A DNA stretch of 64,000 nt from Actinopolymorpha cephalotaxi (GTDB lineage: Bacteria > Actinomycetota > Actinomycetes > Propionibacteriales > Actinopolymorphaceae). Shown here piece after piece: positions 44,197 through 53,019 of this stretch. The position numbers were made by a program, and so were the translations under genes. The notes beneath the pieces are model-generated. The model saw only the letters and a program-made list of their open reading frames with translations, had not been told where the DNA came from and ran no database searches. Numbering within the stretch: the first letter of the stretch is position 1; the number at the start of each line of letters is the position of its first letter. The stretch spans positions 2,812,850 through 2,876,849 of the forward strand of contig NZ_JACBZA010000001.1 of assembly GCF_013408535.1 (NCBI RefSeq), in the 5' to 3' direction.

Positions 44197-44706
44197 ATGA
44201 AACGGCGCCTGGCCCAACTGGTCGCGAGCGTGCTCGCCGGGTTCCTGGTTCTTCCCGTGGCCGCCGCGAGCGCGGGCGGCGGCCGGAAACTTCTGTCCTT
44301 CGACGAGATGGCTCCCGTCACCGAGCCGTACACCGGGGCCGCCAACGCCGTTCGAGCCGTACCCGGAGGTGGCCTGCCGTGGGAGATCGAGTCCGCCCAT
44401 GGCGAGCTGCGAAGCGACGGCAGGGTGCAGGTCACCGTCGAAGGACTGGTCCTGGCCCGCCGCGCCCCCGTACCCTCCGGCCGTCAGGGCACCAACCCGG
44501 TCCCGGCGTTCAAGGCCGTCGTCAGCTGCATGTCCACCAGCCAGGGTGCCGCCACCACCGTGAACGTGGCGACAGCCACCGCACCGGCTACGCCGGACGG
44601 CGACGCCGTGATCAAGGACAGGATCGACCTCCCCTCCCCCTGCCTCGCCCCGATCGTCTTCGTCACCTCCCCCGACGGCGCCTGGTTCGCCGTCACCGGC
44701 CAGTAG
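44197..44706 (+). CDS. Secreted protein of unknown function
   Basis: 169 residues from the ATG at 44197, with AACGGAG 6 bases upstream. The signal peptide (LAQLVASVLAGFLVLPVAAA) ends near ASAGG. The mature part starts KLLSFDEMAPVTEPYTG, has IRG-like AVRAVPGGGLPWEI, and contains two Cys (VVSCMSTS and PSPCLAP) that could pair outside the cell. I know it only as a type of actinobacterial secreted protein without assigned function. It converges with the TIM-barrel gene at 44767. Confidence 0.75.
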   Translation: MKRRLAQLVASVLAGFLVLPVAAASAGGGRKLLSFDEMAPVTEPYTGAANAVRAVPGGGLPWEIESAHGELRSDGRVQVTVEGLVLARRAPVPSGRQGTNPVPAFKAVVSCMSTSQGAATTVNVATATAPATPDGDAVIKDRIDLPSPCLAPIVFVTSPDGAWFAVTGQ

Positions 44707-44766
44707 GACAGCCTGACCGCGTTGCCCGGATGACGCGCCACCGTCGGCGTCGTCGTTCGGGCACCG

Positions 44767-46944
44767 TCAGCTCAGGACCACCACCTCGTGATCGGTGACC
44801 CGCTCGGCTCGGAACGACACCCATCCGCCGTCGTGTCCGAGCGGGACCTCGCCCCCGGCGACGAGCAACTCCGCCTGCGTGAGGGACACACCCTCCGGCG
44901 GCCGTACGCGCACCTCGAACGGGCCCGACGGGGTGAGCTCCTGGAGCCGGCCCCGCCAGGCGCCGCCCTGGTCGAGGTTGACCAGGTGGAGCACCAGCGA
45001 CGCGCCCTTGCGGTAGAGATGGCAGTCCAGTACGCCCGCTCCCTCGACCGCGAGCGGCACGTCGTCGCGGGCCGCCCAGCGCACGATGTTGGCGAGCAAC
45101 CTTCCGTGGTCGGGGTGGTGATGCCTCGCGTAGCAGCGGTCGACATCGGCCGCGAGGTAGGCCACCCTGCTCCCGTTGGCGCGTGAGCGGGTCACGACCG
45201 CCGGCAGGTCCGTACGCGGCGTGGCCATCCAGGACTTCTCCGGCGGGTAGATCGGGAACGGCGGAACCCATGTCAAGGCAACGTTGACATCGGCGACATC
45301 GGGGTCCACCCGCACGACCTCCAGCCTGCCGCCGAACGGCAGCACCTCGGTGTCCTCGAAGCCCGCGCCGAGGTCGCCGAGATCGCCCGCCTGTGAGGTC
45401 CCGGGGCCAAGCCGGAGGTAGGTGTGGGCCGGATAGGCCTCCCAGTTCGCCGGCGAGACGCCCGAGTCGCCGTGGTGGGTCCAGGTCTGGTGCACACCGA
45501 GCAGGTCGGCCAGGCCGAGGTCGGCGCGCCGGTCTCCCCACTCGTCGTATCCGCCGGACTCCCCGCTCACCACCAGTCCGCCGCCCGCCTCGGCGTACGC
45601 CCGGATCGCGTCGCACTGTGCCTCGGTGAGCACGCCGACGTCCGGCACGACCAGCACCGCGAAGCCGGCGCCGTCCCTGGCCACGTGGTCGGCGTGCACC
45701 GGCAGGTACGGAATCCGGGCACGGACCATCGCGTCGGTGAACCCGCGGTAGGGCAGCAGGCTGCGGCTCTCCGGATCGTCGCGGCCGTGGAAGTCGATGC
45801 TGCGCTGGCTCCACACGACCCCGACCGTGGCCACCGGCGTGCGGTCGAGCAGGACGTCCTCGTGCCGCTCGTGCCAGCCGAACAACCGCGGCGCGGTGGC
45901 GTACTGCCGGCGGTCTTCGTGCACCGATCCGATGTGGTGCCACCACGGCTGGATGCCCGCGGCGAAGCCCTCGACCGCCCACATCCGGGCTTCCGGCTCG
46001 GGCTTGCTGCCCAGCCGGAAGGTCGGCGTTCCCGCGTCGTACATCGCCGTGCTCTCCGGGACCAGCGCGTCCCAGCCGAGCAGACCGTGCAGCACCTTGC
46101 CGCTGTCGCCGTTGGCCTGGAAGCCGGACTGCTCGTGTCTGTACTGCGAGTCCAGCATGAGGATCGGGGTCCGCTCACAGATCGCCTTGTGGTCGCGGAA
46201 CCTGCGGCTCTGCGACACCAGGTCGCCGCCGTTCATGCCGATCCACAGGCAGTCCGGACCCCCTGCGCGGGTGGTCACCTCGTTGTTGAGGTCCCAGACG
46301 GCGAGTCGCTGCCGGTAGCTCCACTCGACCCAGCGCCGGTAGGCGTGGTCGGCCCAGTCCACCGAGCCGGGCAAGGCGAGGTTGACATCGCGGCCGAACG
46401 CTTCCCGGCAGCTCTCGCAGTAGCAGATGTGGTCCCGGTCCAGGCCGCTCCAGCTGTTGTCGGTGATCCCGTCCGGAGCACTGCGGGCGATGATCTCCTC
46501 CAGCACCGACGGCAGGTACGACCGGTAGTACGGGCCGTTGACGCACGCCACGTAGAGGTCGCCGGCCCGGTACGGCCGGCTGCCGGCGTCGACGGCGAAC
46601 CAGTCCGGGTGCTCCAGGTAGAAGTCCTCGGCCGCGCGGTTGGAGTCCATCCGGGCGAGGACGGTGAGCCCCTCCTCCCGCGCGGCCCGCACCACGTCGC
46701 CGTAGAGGTCCTTCTCCCCGAGGAAGGCCGCACGGTGCTGGAGCCGATGGGTGCTCGGGTAGTAGGCGACGATCCCACCGGCGTTGACGATCACGCCCTG
46801 CACCCGCGTCCGGCGCCAGTAGTCCCGCCACCACTGTGCGTCGTAGCGCACCGGATCCTTCTCGGTGAGGTTCGTCTGCCCCCACCGGACGGTGCGGCGA
46901 TACCACGGGTCCTTGCGTGCCGGCTCCCTCTGCGAGGCGGCCAT
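44767..46944 (-). CDS. TIM-barrel glycosidase-like protein with beta-galactosidase-trimerisation-type domain and CxCxxC
   Basis: 725 residues. The N-terminal barrel (about 1-370) includes VQGVIVNAGGIVAYYPS, HPDWFAVDAGS and the Cys motif CYCESC within DHICYCESCREAFGRD, as in hypothetical glycosyl hydrolases of the GHL6 type. A flavodoxin-like middle domain follows (about 375-530, VLVVPDVGVLTEAQCDAIRA and GGGLVVSGESGGYDEWG), as in family 42 enzymes. A beta-rich C-terminus ends the protein. No signal peptide. It overlaps the upstream barrel gene by one base and belongs to the sugar transporter operon, so it should act on the imported sugar. Substrate unknown. Confidence 0.78.
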   Translation of the reverse strand: MAASQREPARKDPWYRRTVRWGQTNLTEKDPVRYDAQWWRDYWRRTRVQGVIVNAGGIVAYYPSTHRLQHRAAFLGEKDLYGDVVRAAREEGLTVLARMDSNRAAEDFYLEHPDWFAVDAGSRPYRAGDLYVACVNGPYYRSYLPSVLEEIIARSAPDGITDNSWSGLDRDHICYCESCREAFGRDVNLALPGSVDWADHAYRRWVEWSYRQRLAVWDLNNEVTTRAGGPDCLWIGMNGGDLVSQSRRFRDHKAICERTPILMLDSQYRHEQSGFQANGDSGKVLHGLLGWDALVPESTAMYDAGTPTFRLGSKPEPEARMWAVEGFAAGIQPWWHHIGSVHEDRRQYATAPRLFGWHERHEDVLLDRTPVATVGVVWSQRSIDFHGRDDPESRSLLPYRGFTDAMVRARIPYLPVHADHVARDGAGFAVLVVPDVGVLTEAQCDAIRAYAEAGGGLVVSGESGGYDEWGDRRADLGLADLLGVHQTWTHHGDSGVSPANWEAYPAHTYLRLGPGTSQAGDLGDLGAGFEDTEVLPFGGRLEVVRVDPDVADVNVALTWVPPFPIYPPEKSWMATPRTDLPAVVTRSRANGSRVAYLAADVDRCYARHHHPDHGRLLANIVRWAARDDVPLAVEGAGVLDCHLYRKGASLVLHLVNLDQGGAWRGRLQELTPSGPFEVRVRPPEGVSLTQAELLVAGGEVPLGHDGGWVSFRAERVTDHEVVVLS

Positions 46945-48395
46945 CACGCGTCCAGCGCCCGCACCGCGTCGCCCGCGCCGGACAGGTTGTCCAGCCGCAT
47001 CTCGGAGTACTTCCTGGACAGCACGACTCCCTGCGCACCACCCTCGAACGCGGCGAGCACGGCGTCTCGCACCGACTCCCGCGAGCACTGCGTCAGGTCG
47101 CCCCGCGTCGTGTCCCAGTTGGCCTTGCCGACATGGGTGGACGGCTCGAGGTTCTCGCTGGGCTGGCCGACCGGGATGTCGATGTCGATCCCAGGGTAGA
47201 TCGCGGCCCTGCCGGCCACTCCCCGGACCGCGCGCTCGGTCTCCCGGCGCACGTAGTCGGCCGAGAAGCCGGTCTGCGGTAGTTTCTCGTACGCACCCTC
47301 GTCCAGCTGCAGAAGCTTGAGCATCAGCGGGTAGACGTCCTCGGGCTCGGCGTCGGCGAAGAGACCCGCACAGATGTTCTTCACCCAGGTGTAGAAGCGG
47401 GGGCCCGCGCAGTTGTTGTAGATCACCACCTTGATGAAGTCGGAGAACTTCGCCATCTCCTCGTAGTTCTGGTCGGCACGGTAGAACGGGCTGAACGAGA
47501 TGTTGTGGTAAACGTGCCACCCGACCTCGATCTCGGGCGCTCCCGCCTTCGCCGCACCGTAGATGTCGCGGTAGAGCTGGCGCTGGCTCTCGGTCCACAA
47601 CGTCTGCCAGGCAAGGATCTCCGGGTAGGTGAGGAGGATCCGCCAGAACGTCACGAACGCGCCGTCCGCGGGCCGCTCCCCCGCACCGACCTTCGCGTTC
47701 CACTCCACCAGGGCGCGGTATCCCTCCTGCGCACGGGCCACGTCGATGCCGCGCTCCCGGCCGATCCGCGCACAGTGCGGGCAGAAGCAGCCGACGTCGC
47801 CGACCTGGACCGGCCCCTGCAGAAGGAGGTTGAGCGGTCCGGGGCGTTCCGAACACCAGGCGAGGCCGTCGAGCTCGTAGCTGTGCACGTAGTCCTCGAC
47901 GAAACCCAGGTGCCAGTTGCGGTAGTCGGGGTTGTTGAAGCAGGGCCGCAGGCCGGGCCGCGACCACGCGTCCACCTCGAGCACCTTGGCGAAGTTCGGG
48001 TAGGTGCGCAGCTCCCTGGCGGATCCACTCTCCTCCATCCAGGCGTACGACTTCATCCCGCGTGCCCGGGCCCGAGGCACCAGCGTCGCCAGCAGGTCGA
48101 GGTCGGGATGCTCCGGTGCCCGTCCGGCCGCGCCGAGGACGGTGTTGCCGTAGTACTCCGGGTGCGGCGTGGCGTAGTTGCCGCCGCGCCAGCCGAGGTC
48201 GTACGACTGCACGCCGTGGTCGGGCAGCGGGTAGCCGGGCACCTGGCGGCCCCCGGTCCCGCGGGTCCACGTCGGTGTCGCGAGAAACAGCGCGTTGACA
48301 CCCCCGCGTTCGGCCAGCACGTCGAGCGTGGCGTCGACACCCTCGTCGACGAACGACACCGCCCCGATCTGGATTGCCACCACAGGATCGTTCAC
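46944..48395 (-). CDS. Uncharacterised TIM-barrel (glycosidase-like) protein with CxCxxC
   Basis: 483 residues. The start VVAIQIGAVSFVDEGVDATL and later strands (NALFLATPTW, MKSYAWMEESG, LDGLAWCSERPG) look like a glycosidase-type barrel. The motif CFCPHC in DVGCFCPHCARIGRERGID parallels the CYCESC of its partner. Conserved acidic positions such as the Glu-Glu of WMEESG could be catalytic. No signal peptide. It lies 40 bases after the permease gene and is followed directly by the 725-residue barrel. I do not recognise a named family. Confidence 0.72.
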   Translation of the reverse strand: MNDPVVAIQIGAVSFVDEGVDATLDVLAERGGVNALFLATPTWTRGTGGRQVPGYPLPDHGVQSYDLGWRGGNYATPHPEYYGNTVLGAAGRAPEHPDLDLLATLVPRARARGMKSYAWMEESGSARELRTYPNFAKVLEVDAWSRPGLRPCFNNPDYRNWHLGFVEDYVHSYELDGLAWCSERPGPLNLLLQGPVQVGDVGCFCPHCARIGRERGIDVARAQEGYRALVEWNAKVGAGERPADGAFVTFWRILLTYPEILAWQTLWTESQRQLYRDIYGAAKAGAPEIEVGWHVYHNISFSPFYRADQNYEEMAKFSDFIKVVIYNNCAGPRFYTWVKNICAGLFADAEPEDVYPLMLKLLQLDEGAYEKLPQTGFSADYVRRETERAVRGVAGRAAIYPGIDIDIPVGQPSENLEPSTHVGKANWDTTRGDLTQCSRESVRDAVLAAFEGGAQGVVLSRKYSEMRLDNLSGAGDAVRALDA

Positions 48396-48435
48396 CGAAC
48401 TGCTCCTTCTTCGTTGGCGTCGTTCGTTCTTGAAG

Positions 48436-49257
48436 TCATTTCAGCCCGGTCATGGTGATGCCCTGGATGAAGTACCGCTGGGCCAGCAGGAACACGATGA
48501 TCACCGGCACGACCGAGACCGTCGCACCCGCCATCAGGAGGCTGAGCTGGCTGAAGTACTCGCCCTGGAACTGCGCCAGCGCGACCGGCAGGGTCTGGAG
48601 GTTCTCGGAGTTCAGGTAGATCAGCGGCCCGAACAGGTCGTTCCAGGAGTCGAGGAAGGTGAACACTGCGATCGCCGCGAGCACCGGCTTGGTCTGGGGC
48701 AGCATGATCCGCCAGTAGATCCCGAACGTCGACGCGCCGTCGATCTTCGCGGCATCCTCCAGCTCGTTCGGCACGGTCTTGAAGGCCTGCCGCATCAGGA
48801 AGGTCGCGAACACCGGTGTCAGCACCCGCGGCACCCACAGCGGGTAGTGCGTGTCGATCCAGCCGATCTGCCGGAAGACGATGTACTGCGGAATCAGGTA
48901 GGCGATGCCGGGGATGATCGAGGTGGCCAGCAGGACCATGAACGCCACGTCCCTGCCGGCGAACCGCAACCGTGCGAACGCGTACCCCGCCATCGAGGAG
49001 ACCACCAGGATCCCGACCACGTTGTACGCCGCGAGCTTGACGCTGTTGAACAAGAAGACCGGGATGCGGCCGAAGACATCCGCGTAGTTGCTCCACAGCG
49101 GGTGGTTCGGGAAGAAGTCCGGTGGGATCGTCAGCACCTGCGCCTCGGGCTTGAGGGAGCTGGACAGCATCCACACCAGCGGCAGCAGGAACGCCGCCGC
49201 GAGCACGAGCATCACCACGTAGAGGACTGCCTTGACGCTGAGTCTGCCGATGCTCAT
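48436..49257 (-). CDS. Carbohydrate ABC importer permease, MalG-like
   Basis: 273 residues with six membrane helices (first LYVVMLVLAAAFLLPLVWML). The cytoplasmic EAA loop reads LEDAAKIDGASTFGIYWRI. It forms the channel with the MalF-like subunit, overlapping its gene by 4 bases. No ATPase gene is present in the operon, so a shared MsiK-type ATPase encoded elsewhere is expected. Confidence 0.94.
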   Translation of the reverse strand: MSIGRLSVKAVLYVVMLVLAAAFLLPLVWMLSSSLKPEAQVLTIPPDFFPNHPLWSNYADVFGRIPVFLFNSVKLAAYNVVGILVVSSMAGYAFARLRFAGRDVAFMVLLATSIIPGIAYLIPQYIVFRQIGWIDTHYPLWVPRVLTPVFATFLMRQAFKTVPNELEDAAKIDGASTFGIYWRIMLPQTKPVLAAIAVFTFLDSWNDLFGPLIYLNSENLQTLPVALAQFQGEYFSQLSLLMAGATVSVVPVIIVFLLAQRYFIQGITMTGLK

Positions 49258-50195
49258 GCGTAGAACACCCACCTGTTCTGGAGCTTCCACTGCGCGTAGG
49301 TCACGCTCGCGATCACCGCGAAGAGGATCCACGCCAGTGCACAGGCGTAGCCCATCTTCCCGTACGCAAAGGCGTTCTCGTACAGGTTGTAGATGTAGAC
49401 GCTGGTGGAGTGCCCGGGTCCGCCCTTGGTCATGACGTAGATCAGGCCGAAGACCTGGAACGAGCTGATGAACTGCGTGATCAGCAGGAAGAGGAAGTGC
49501 GGGGTCAGCAGCGGCAGGGTGACGTACCTGACCCGGGCGAACGAACTCGCACCGTCGATCTTCGCCGACTCGTACAGCATCTCCGGGATCCCCTGCAGGC
49601 CGGCCAGCAGGATGATCATCGGGTAGCCGACTCCCTGCCAGACGCTGACCAGGATCACCGCCGGCATCGCCCAGGTCGAACTCGAGAGCCACTCCGGGCC
49701 ATGGATACCGACCTGCTGGAGCAGGCCGTTGACCACTCCGTCGCTGGGGTGGAAGAACCAGAACCACACGAAGCCGATCGCGACGACGTTCGTCACGTAC
49801 GGAGCGAAGAAGGCCGTCCGGAAGAACGAGACTCCGCGGACCCGCTGGGCACAGAGCACGGCGAGGAGGAAGCCGATGCCCACGGTCAGCGGGATGCTGG
49901 CCAGCGTGAAGTACGTCGTGTTCCACAACGTCGTGTAGAACAACGGGTCGTCGGTGAAGATGTCGGTGAAGTTCGACAGCCCGACGAACTCCGGCGGTGA
50001 GATCCCGTCCCACTTCGTCAGCGACGCCGCCATCGACACGAGGATCGGGAAGAACTGGAACGCCACCACGCCGACGACGATGGGACTGATGAACAGCCAG
50101 CCGGTGAGGTTGGTCCGTCGCCGCGCCACCCGGGAAGGGTCGGGTGTGGCGCCGGGTGTTTCGCGTGTCGTCTCGGCTGTCACCAGTGACTGCAT
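49254..50195 (-). CDS. Carbohydrate ABC importer permease, MalF-like
   Basis: 313 residues from the ATG at 50195, chosen because GGTGGAG stands 6 bases upstream; a GTG at 50207 is also possible. Six membrane helices; the EAA loop reads LYESAKIDGASSFARVRYV. FFRTAFFAPYVTNVVAIGFV is typical of the family. Partner of the MalG-like permease. Confidence 0.94.
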   Translation of the reverse strand: MQSLVTAETTRETPGATPDPSRVARRRTNLTGWLFISPIVVGVVAFQFFPILVSMAASLTKWDGISPPEFVGLSNFTDIFTDDPLFYTTLWNTTYFTLASIPLTVGIGFLLAVLCAQRVRGVSFFRTAFFAPYVTNVVAIGFVWFWFFHPSDGVVNGLLQQVGIHGPEWLSSSTWAMPAVILVSVWQGVGYPMIILLAGLQGIPEMLYESAKIDGASSFARVRYVTLPLLTPHFLFLLITQFISSFQVFGLIYVMTKGGPGHSTSVYIYNLYENAFAYGKMGYACALAWILFAVIASVTYAQWKLQNRWVFYA

Positions 50196-50258
50196 CCTGG
50201 GCTCCACCTGACCTCTGGGTTCCGGCTCGGTCGTTCGCGCGGCAGATACTGCGAAACC

Positions 50259-51548
50259 TCAACCCTGCAGGGCCTTCTCCACCTGTGCCTTGACCCCGGT
50301 CAGCACGTCGCGCACCGGCTTCTCGCAGTTGTAGGCGTCGTCCAGGGCCGGGCGGTACAGGTCCCGCGCGCCCAGCGTGTTCTTCGTCTGGTTCGGCGCG
50401 GTGAGATGCTTCGCGGCCACGCCGAAGAGGTTGAGGTGCGCGGGGCTCTTGTCGCCCGCGCCGAGCTGGGCGGCCACCGCGTTGTTGATCGGGGTGAACT
50501 GCCCGCCCTCGAGGAGGATCTTCCCGCCCTCCTCACTCGCCAGGAACTTCAGCAGCTCCCATGCCTTGTCCGGGTTCTTCGCCGCCTTCGGGATCGTGAA
50601 GACGATGACGCTGGACTCGGTTCGCTGCTGTACGTCACCGGGCGGCGGTGCGACGTCCCAGGTGAAGTCCTTGATGGTGCTGCGCAGGTAGGGCACCGCG
50701 CCGAAGGTGGCGAAGTACATCGCGACCTTGCCCTGCGCGAACAGCTGGTTGTCGATGCCGTCCTGCTGCAGCTGCGACCAGGGCGGCTGGGCCTTCTCCT
50801 TGCAGGTGAGGTCGGTCGCCCACTGCAGGGCCTCGCTCTCGGTGCTGCCCGCGAGGGTGAACTTCGTGCCGTCGTCGGAGAAGATGCCAGTGGGGCTTCC
50901 GTGGTTGATGGTGAAGGTCTGCTCGTACCCGGTGTCGTAGTAGACGAGCGCTCCCCAGCGTTTGCCGGGCACGGTCAGCTTCTTCGCCCGGTCGGCGAAG
51001 TCGTCCCACTTCCAGCCGTCCATGGTCCACGTCGTCGGCGGCAGTTCGACGTTCGCCTCCTTGAAGGCGTCGACGTTGTAGAACATCAAGCGGGGTTGGT
51101 ATCCGAGGACCCAGGCCGTGTGCTGCCCGTTGGGCTGCCGGGCGAACTCGAACGACTCCTTGGCGTACGCGGTGACGTCGAGCTTGTCCTTCCTGATGTA
51201 CTTGTTCAGGTCGAGCAGGGCGCCGCGTGCGGAGAAGCCCCGGACGAAGTCGTCGTTGATCCGCATGATGTCCGGCGGCTGACCGCCGGCCAGCAGCGTC
51301 CGCATCTTGGTGTCGTAGTCCGCCGTCGGCGTCGGCTGGACGACGACCTTGGTGCCGCTCTTCTTCTCCCACGCCCTGATCGCCTTCTCCAGGGGCGTGC
51401 CCTTCAACGTGTCCCAGTTCAGGAAGGTCACCTCGTCGGAGGAGGACGACGCCTTGCCGCCACATCCGGACACGAGACTCCCGCCCGCAAGGCCGAGCGT
51501 CCCTGCCACGAAGGCGCGGCGGCTCACCGCTGAGGCCGTCTGATTCAC
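50259..51548 (-). CDS. Sugar-binding lipoprotein of ABC importer (family 1), Tat-type signal
   Basis: 429 residues from a GTG at 51548 with GGAG 6 bases upstream. The signal SRRAFVAGTLGLAGGSLVSG followed by Cys combines a twin-arginine-like start with a lipobox (VSGC), so the protein is probably exported folded and lipid-anchored. EVTFLNWDTLKGTPLEKAIR and the late SVIVFTIPKAAKNPDKAWEL are typical of family 1 sugar-binding proteins. It delivers the substrate to the two permeases downstream. It is divergent from the LacI gene at 51805. Confidence 0.93.
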   Translation of the reverse strand: MNQTASAVSRRAFVAGTLGLAGGSLVSGCGGKASSSSDEVTFLNWDTLKGTPLEKAIRAWEKKSGTKVVVQPTPTADYDTKMRTLLAGGQPPDIMRINDDFVRGFSARGALLDLNKYIRKDKLDVTAYAKESFEFARQPNGQHTAWVLGYQPRLMFYNVDAFKEANVELPPTTWTMDGWKWDDFADRAKKLTVPGKRWGALVYYDTGYEQTFTINHGSPTGIFSDDGTKFTLAGSTESEALQWATDLTCKEKAQPPWSQLQQDGIDNQLFAQGKVAMYFATFGAVPYLRSTIKDFTWDVAPPPGDVQQRTESSVIVFTIPKAAKNPDKAWELLKFLASEEGGKILLEGGQFTPINNAVAAQLGAGDKSPAHLNLFGVAAKHLTAPNQTKNTLGARDLYRPALDDAYNCEKPVRDVLTGVKAQVEKALQG

Positions 51549-51676
51549 CGGAATCTCCGATCGTCGACCGTCGCGCGGGCAGGCGCCGCGCTCGAAGGGT
51601 CCCCCTCGCCAGGTGTCTGGCGCCGGTGCCTGTCGCCGCGTGGTCGGCGGACTTCGGCATCGGATGGATCGGGTTG

Positions 51677-51704
51677 TGAATACGTATCTACGCTTGCCCC
51701 GCAA
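51677..51704 (-). promoter_or_regulatory. Promoter and likely LacI operator of the sugar ABC operon
   Basis: Minus strand: -35 TTGCGG (51704-51699), 16-base spacer, -10 TATTCA (51682-51677). The perfect palindrome ATACGTAT (51680-51687), with the central CG typical of LacI operators, overlaps the -10 box, a position that would block transcription. Spacing and box match are moderate. Confidence 0.5.
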
Positions 51705-51804
51705 GGTGGTCAACAGTTCCGCGTGGATCACGTCCGGACTAGGACGGCACCGACGGTGAGGTGATTTCCTTGTGCTCCGAGGACGAGCGCAGGCGGAGGT
51801 TGCC

Positions 51805-52824
51805 ATGGCGAGTGTGGAACGAGTGGGTACGAGCAGGGACCTGGCCCGGCTGGCCGGTGTCTCCCAGTCCACGGTGTCCCGCGTACTCACCAACCATCCG
51901 CGGGTCAGCGCCGAGACGCGGGCCAGGGTCCTGAAAGTCCTGGCCGAGACCAACTACACCCCACATGCGCTCGCGCGGGCGATGAAGACCGGGCGTACGG
52001 ACTCCATCGGCGTCTTCATGTCCCGGGTGACCAGCCCCTTCCACGCCACCCTGCTCGACGCGATCGCCCGGCGCCTGCGCAGCCTCGGGCTCCACATGAC
52101 CCTCTGGGACGTCGAGCACGACGACATCGCGGCGTCCAGCCGGTTCATCCAGCAGCGGCTCGTCGACGGTCTGGTTCTGACCTGCGCCACCTTCGACTCC
52201 CCGCTGCACTCGGTCGCGGTCGCGTCGGGACTGCCCACGGTCCTCCTGCACCGTGGAATCGACGATCTCGCCTGCGACCAGGTGATCGGCGACAACTGGC
52301 AGGGCGCCTTCGACGTGGGCAGGTACCTCGTCGACGCCGGTCACACCTCCGTCGGGCTGGTCACCTCTCCCCTGGTGGTGTCGACGGCGCGGGACCGCGA
52401 GCTGGGATTTCGCGCCGCGCTCACCGAGGCCGGCCTCACGGTCAGCCGGCGCAACACCGTCGTCGGCGGCTTCTCCCACAGCGACGGTCATCGCGCCGCG
52501 CAGCGGCTGCTCGCCCGGAGGAAGCCGCCCTCGGCGATCTTCGCCATCACCGACATCCTGGCGTTCGGGCTCCTCGACGGCGCACGGTCCCTCGGCGTCG
52601 GCGTTCCCGGCGACCTGTGGGTGGTGGGCTACGACAACACCGACATGGCGTCCTGGGAGTCCTTCGACCTGACCACGGTGAACCAGCCCGTCCAGGCCAT
52701 CGTCGAGACGGGCATCGACCTGCTTCGCCGTCGCATCGCCGAGCCGGCCGTCCCACCCACCGTCGTCCGGCTGCCGTGCGAGATCGTGCCCCGGGGATCG
52801 ACGGCCAACACGCAGGTCGGTTAG
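51805..52824 (+). CDS. LacI-family transcriptional regulator
   Basis: 339 residues from the ATG at 51805, which has GGAGG 5 bases upstream. The helix-turn-helix is SRDLARLAGVSQSTVSRVL, with the hinge FALARA-like HALARAMKTGRTDSIG. The sensor domain ends with WVVGYDNTDMASWESFDLTT, usual for LacI proteins. Divergent from the binding-protein gene, it very likely represses the 44767-51548 operon until its sugar is present. Confidence 0.93.
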   Translation: MASVERVGTSRDLARLAGVSQSTVSRVLTNHPRVSAETRARVLKVLAETNYTPHALARAMKTGRTDSIGVFMSRVTSPFHATLLDAIARRLRSLGLHMTLWDVEHDDIAASSRFIQQRLVDGLVLTCATFDSPLHSVAVASGLPTVLLHRGIDDLACDQVIGDNWQGAFDVGRYLVDAGHTSVGLVTSPLVVSTARDRELGFRAALTEAGLTVSRRNTVVGGFSHSDGHRAAQRLLARRKPPSAIFAITDILAFGLLDGARSLGVGVPGDLWVVGYDNTDMASWESFDLTTVNQPVQAIVETGIDLLRRRIAEPAVPPTVVRLPCEIVPRGSTANTQVG

Positions 52825-53019
52825 TCCACCCACGCCGGCGGCTGCGCCGACGATGGCCGGTCTTGGTAGGGCAGTCGCGGACACGAGGAACTCGACCGAC
52901 CACCCGGCCGAAGTAGCCTGCGGCAGGATCGGACCGCCTGCGGCCGCTGGAAGTGCTAGTGGGAGCGTGACGCGGCGGAACACCGCGCGAAAGTCGCGCC
53001 AGGCCGTTAGGAGGCGGCG

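Noticed and set aside
44767-48270. A continuous minus-strand frame of 1167 codons spanning both TIM-barrel genes
   Set aside because: The first part is out of frame with the real 46944-48395 gene and reads as low-complexity Arg/Gly/Ala. The genuine second protein starts at the ATG at 46944.
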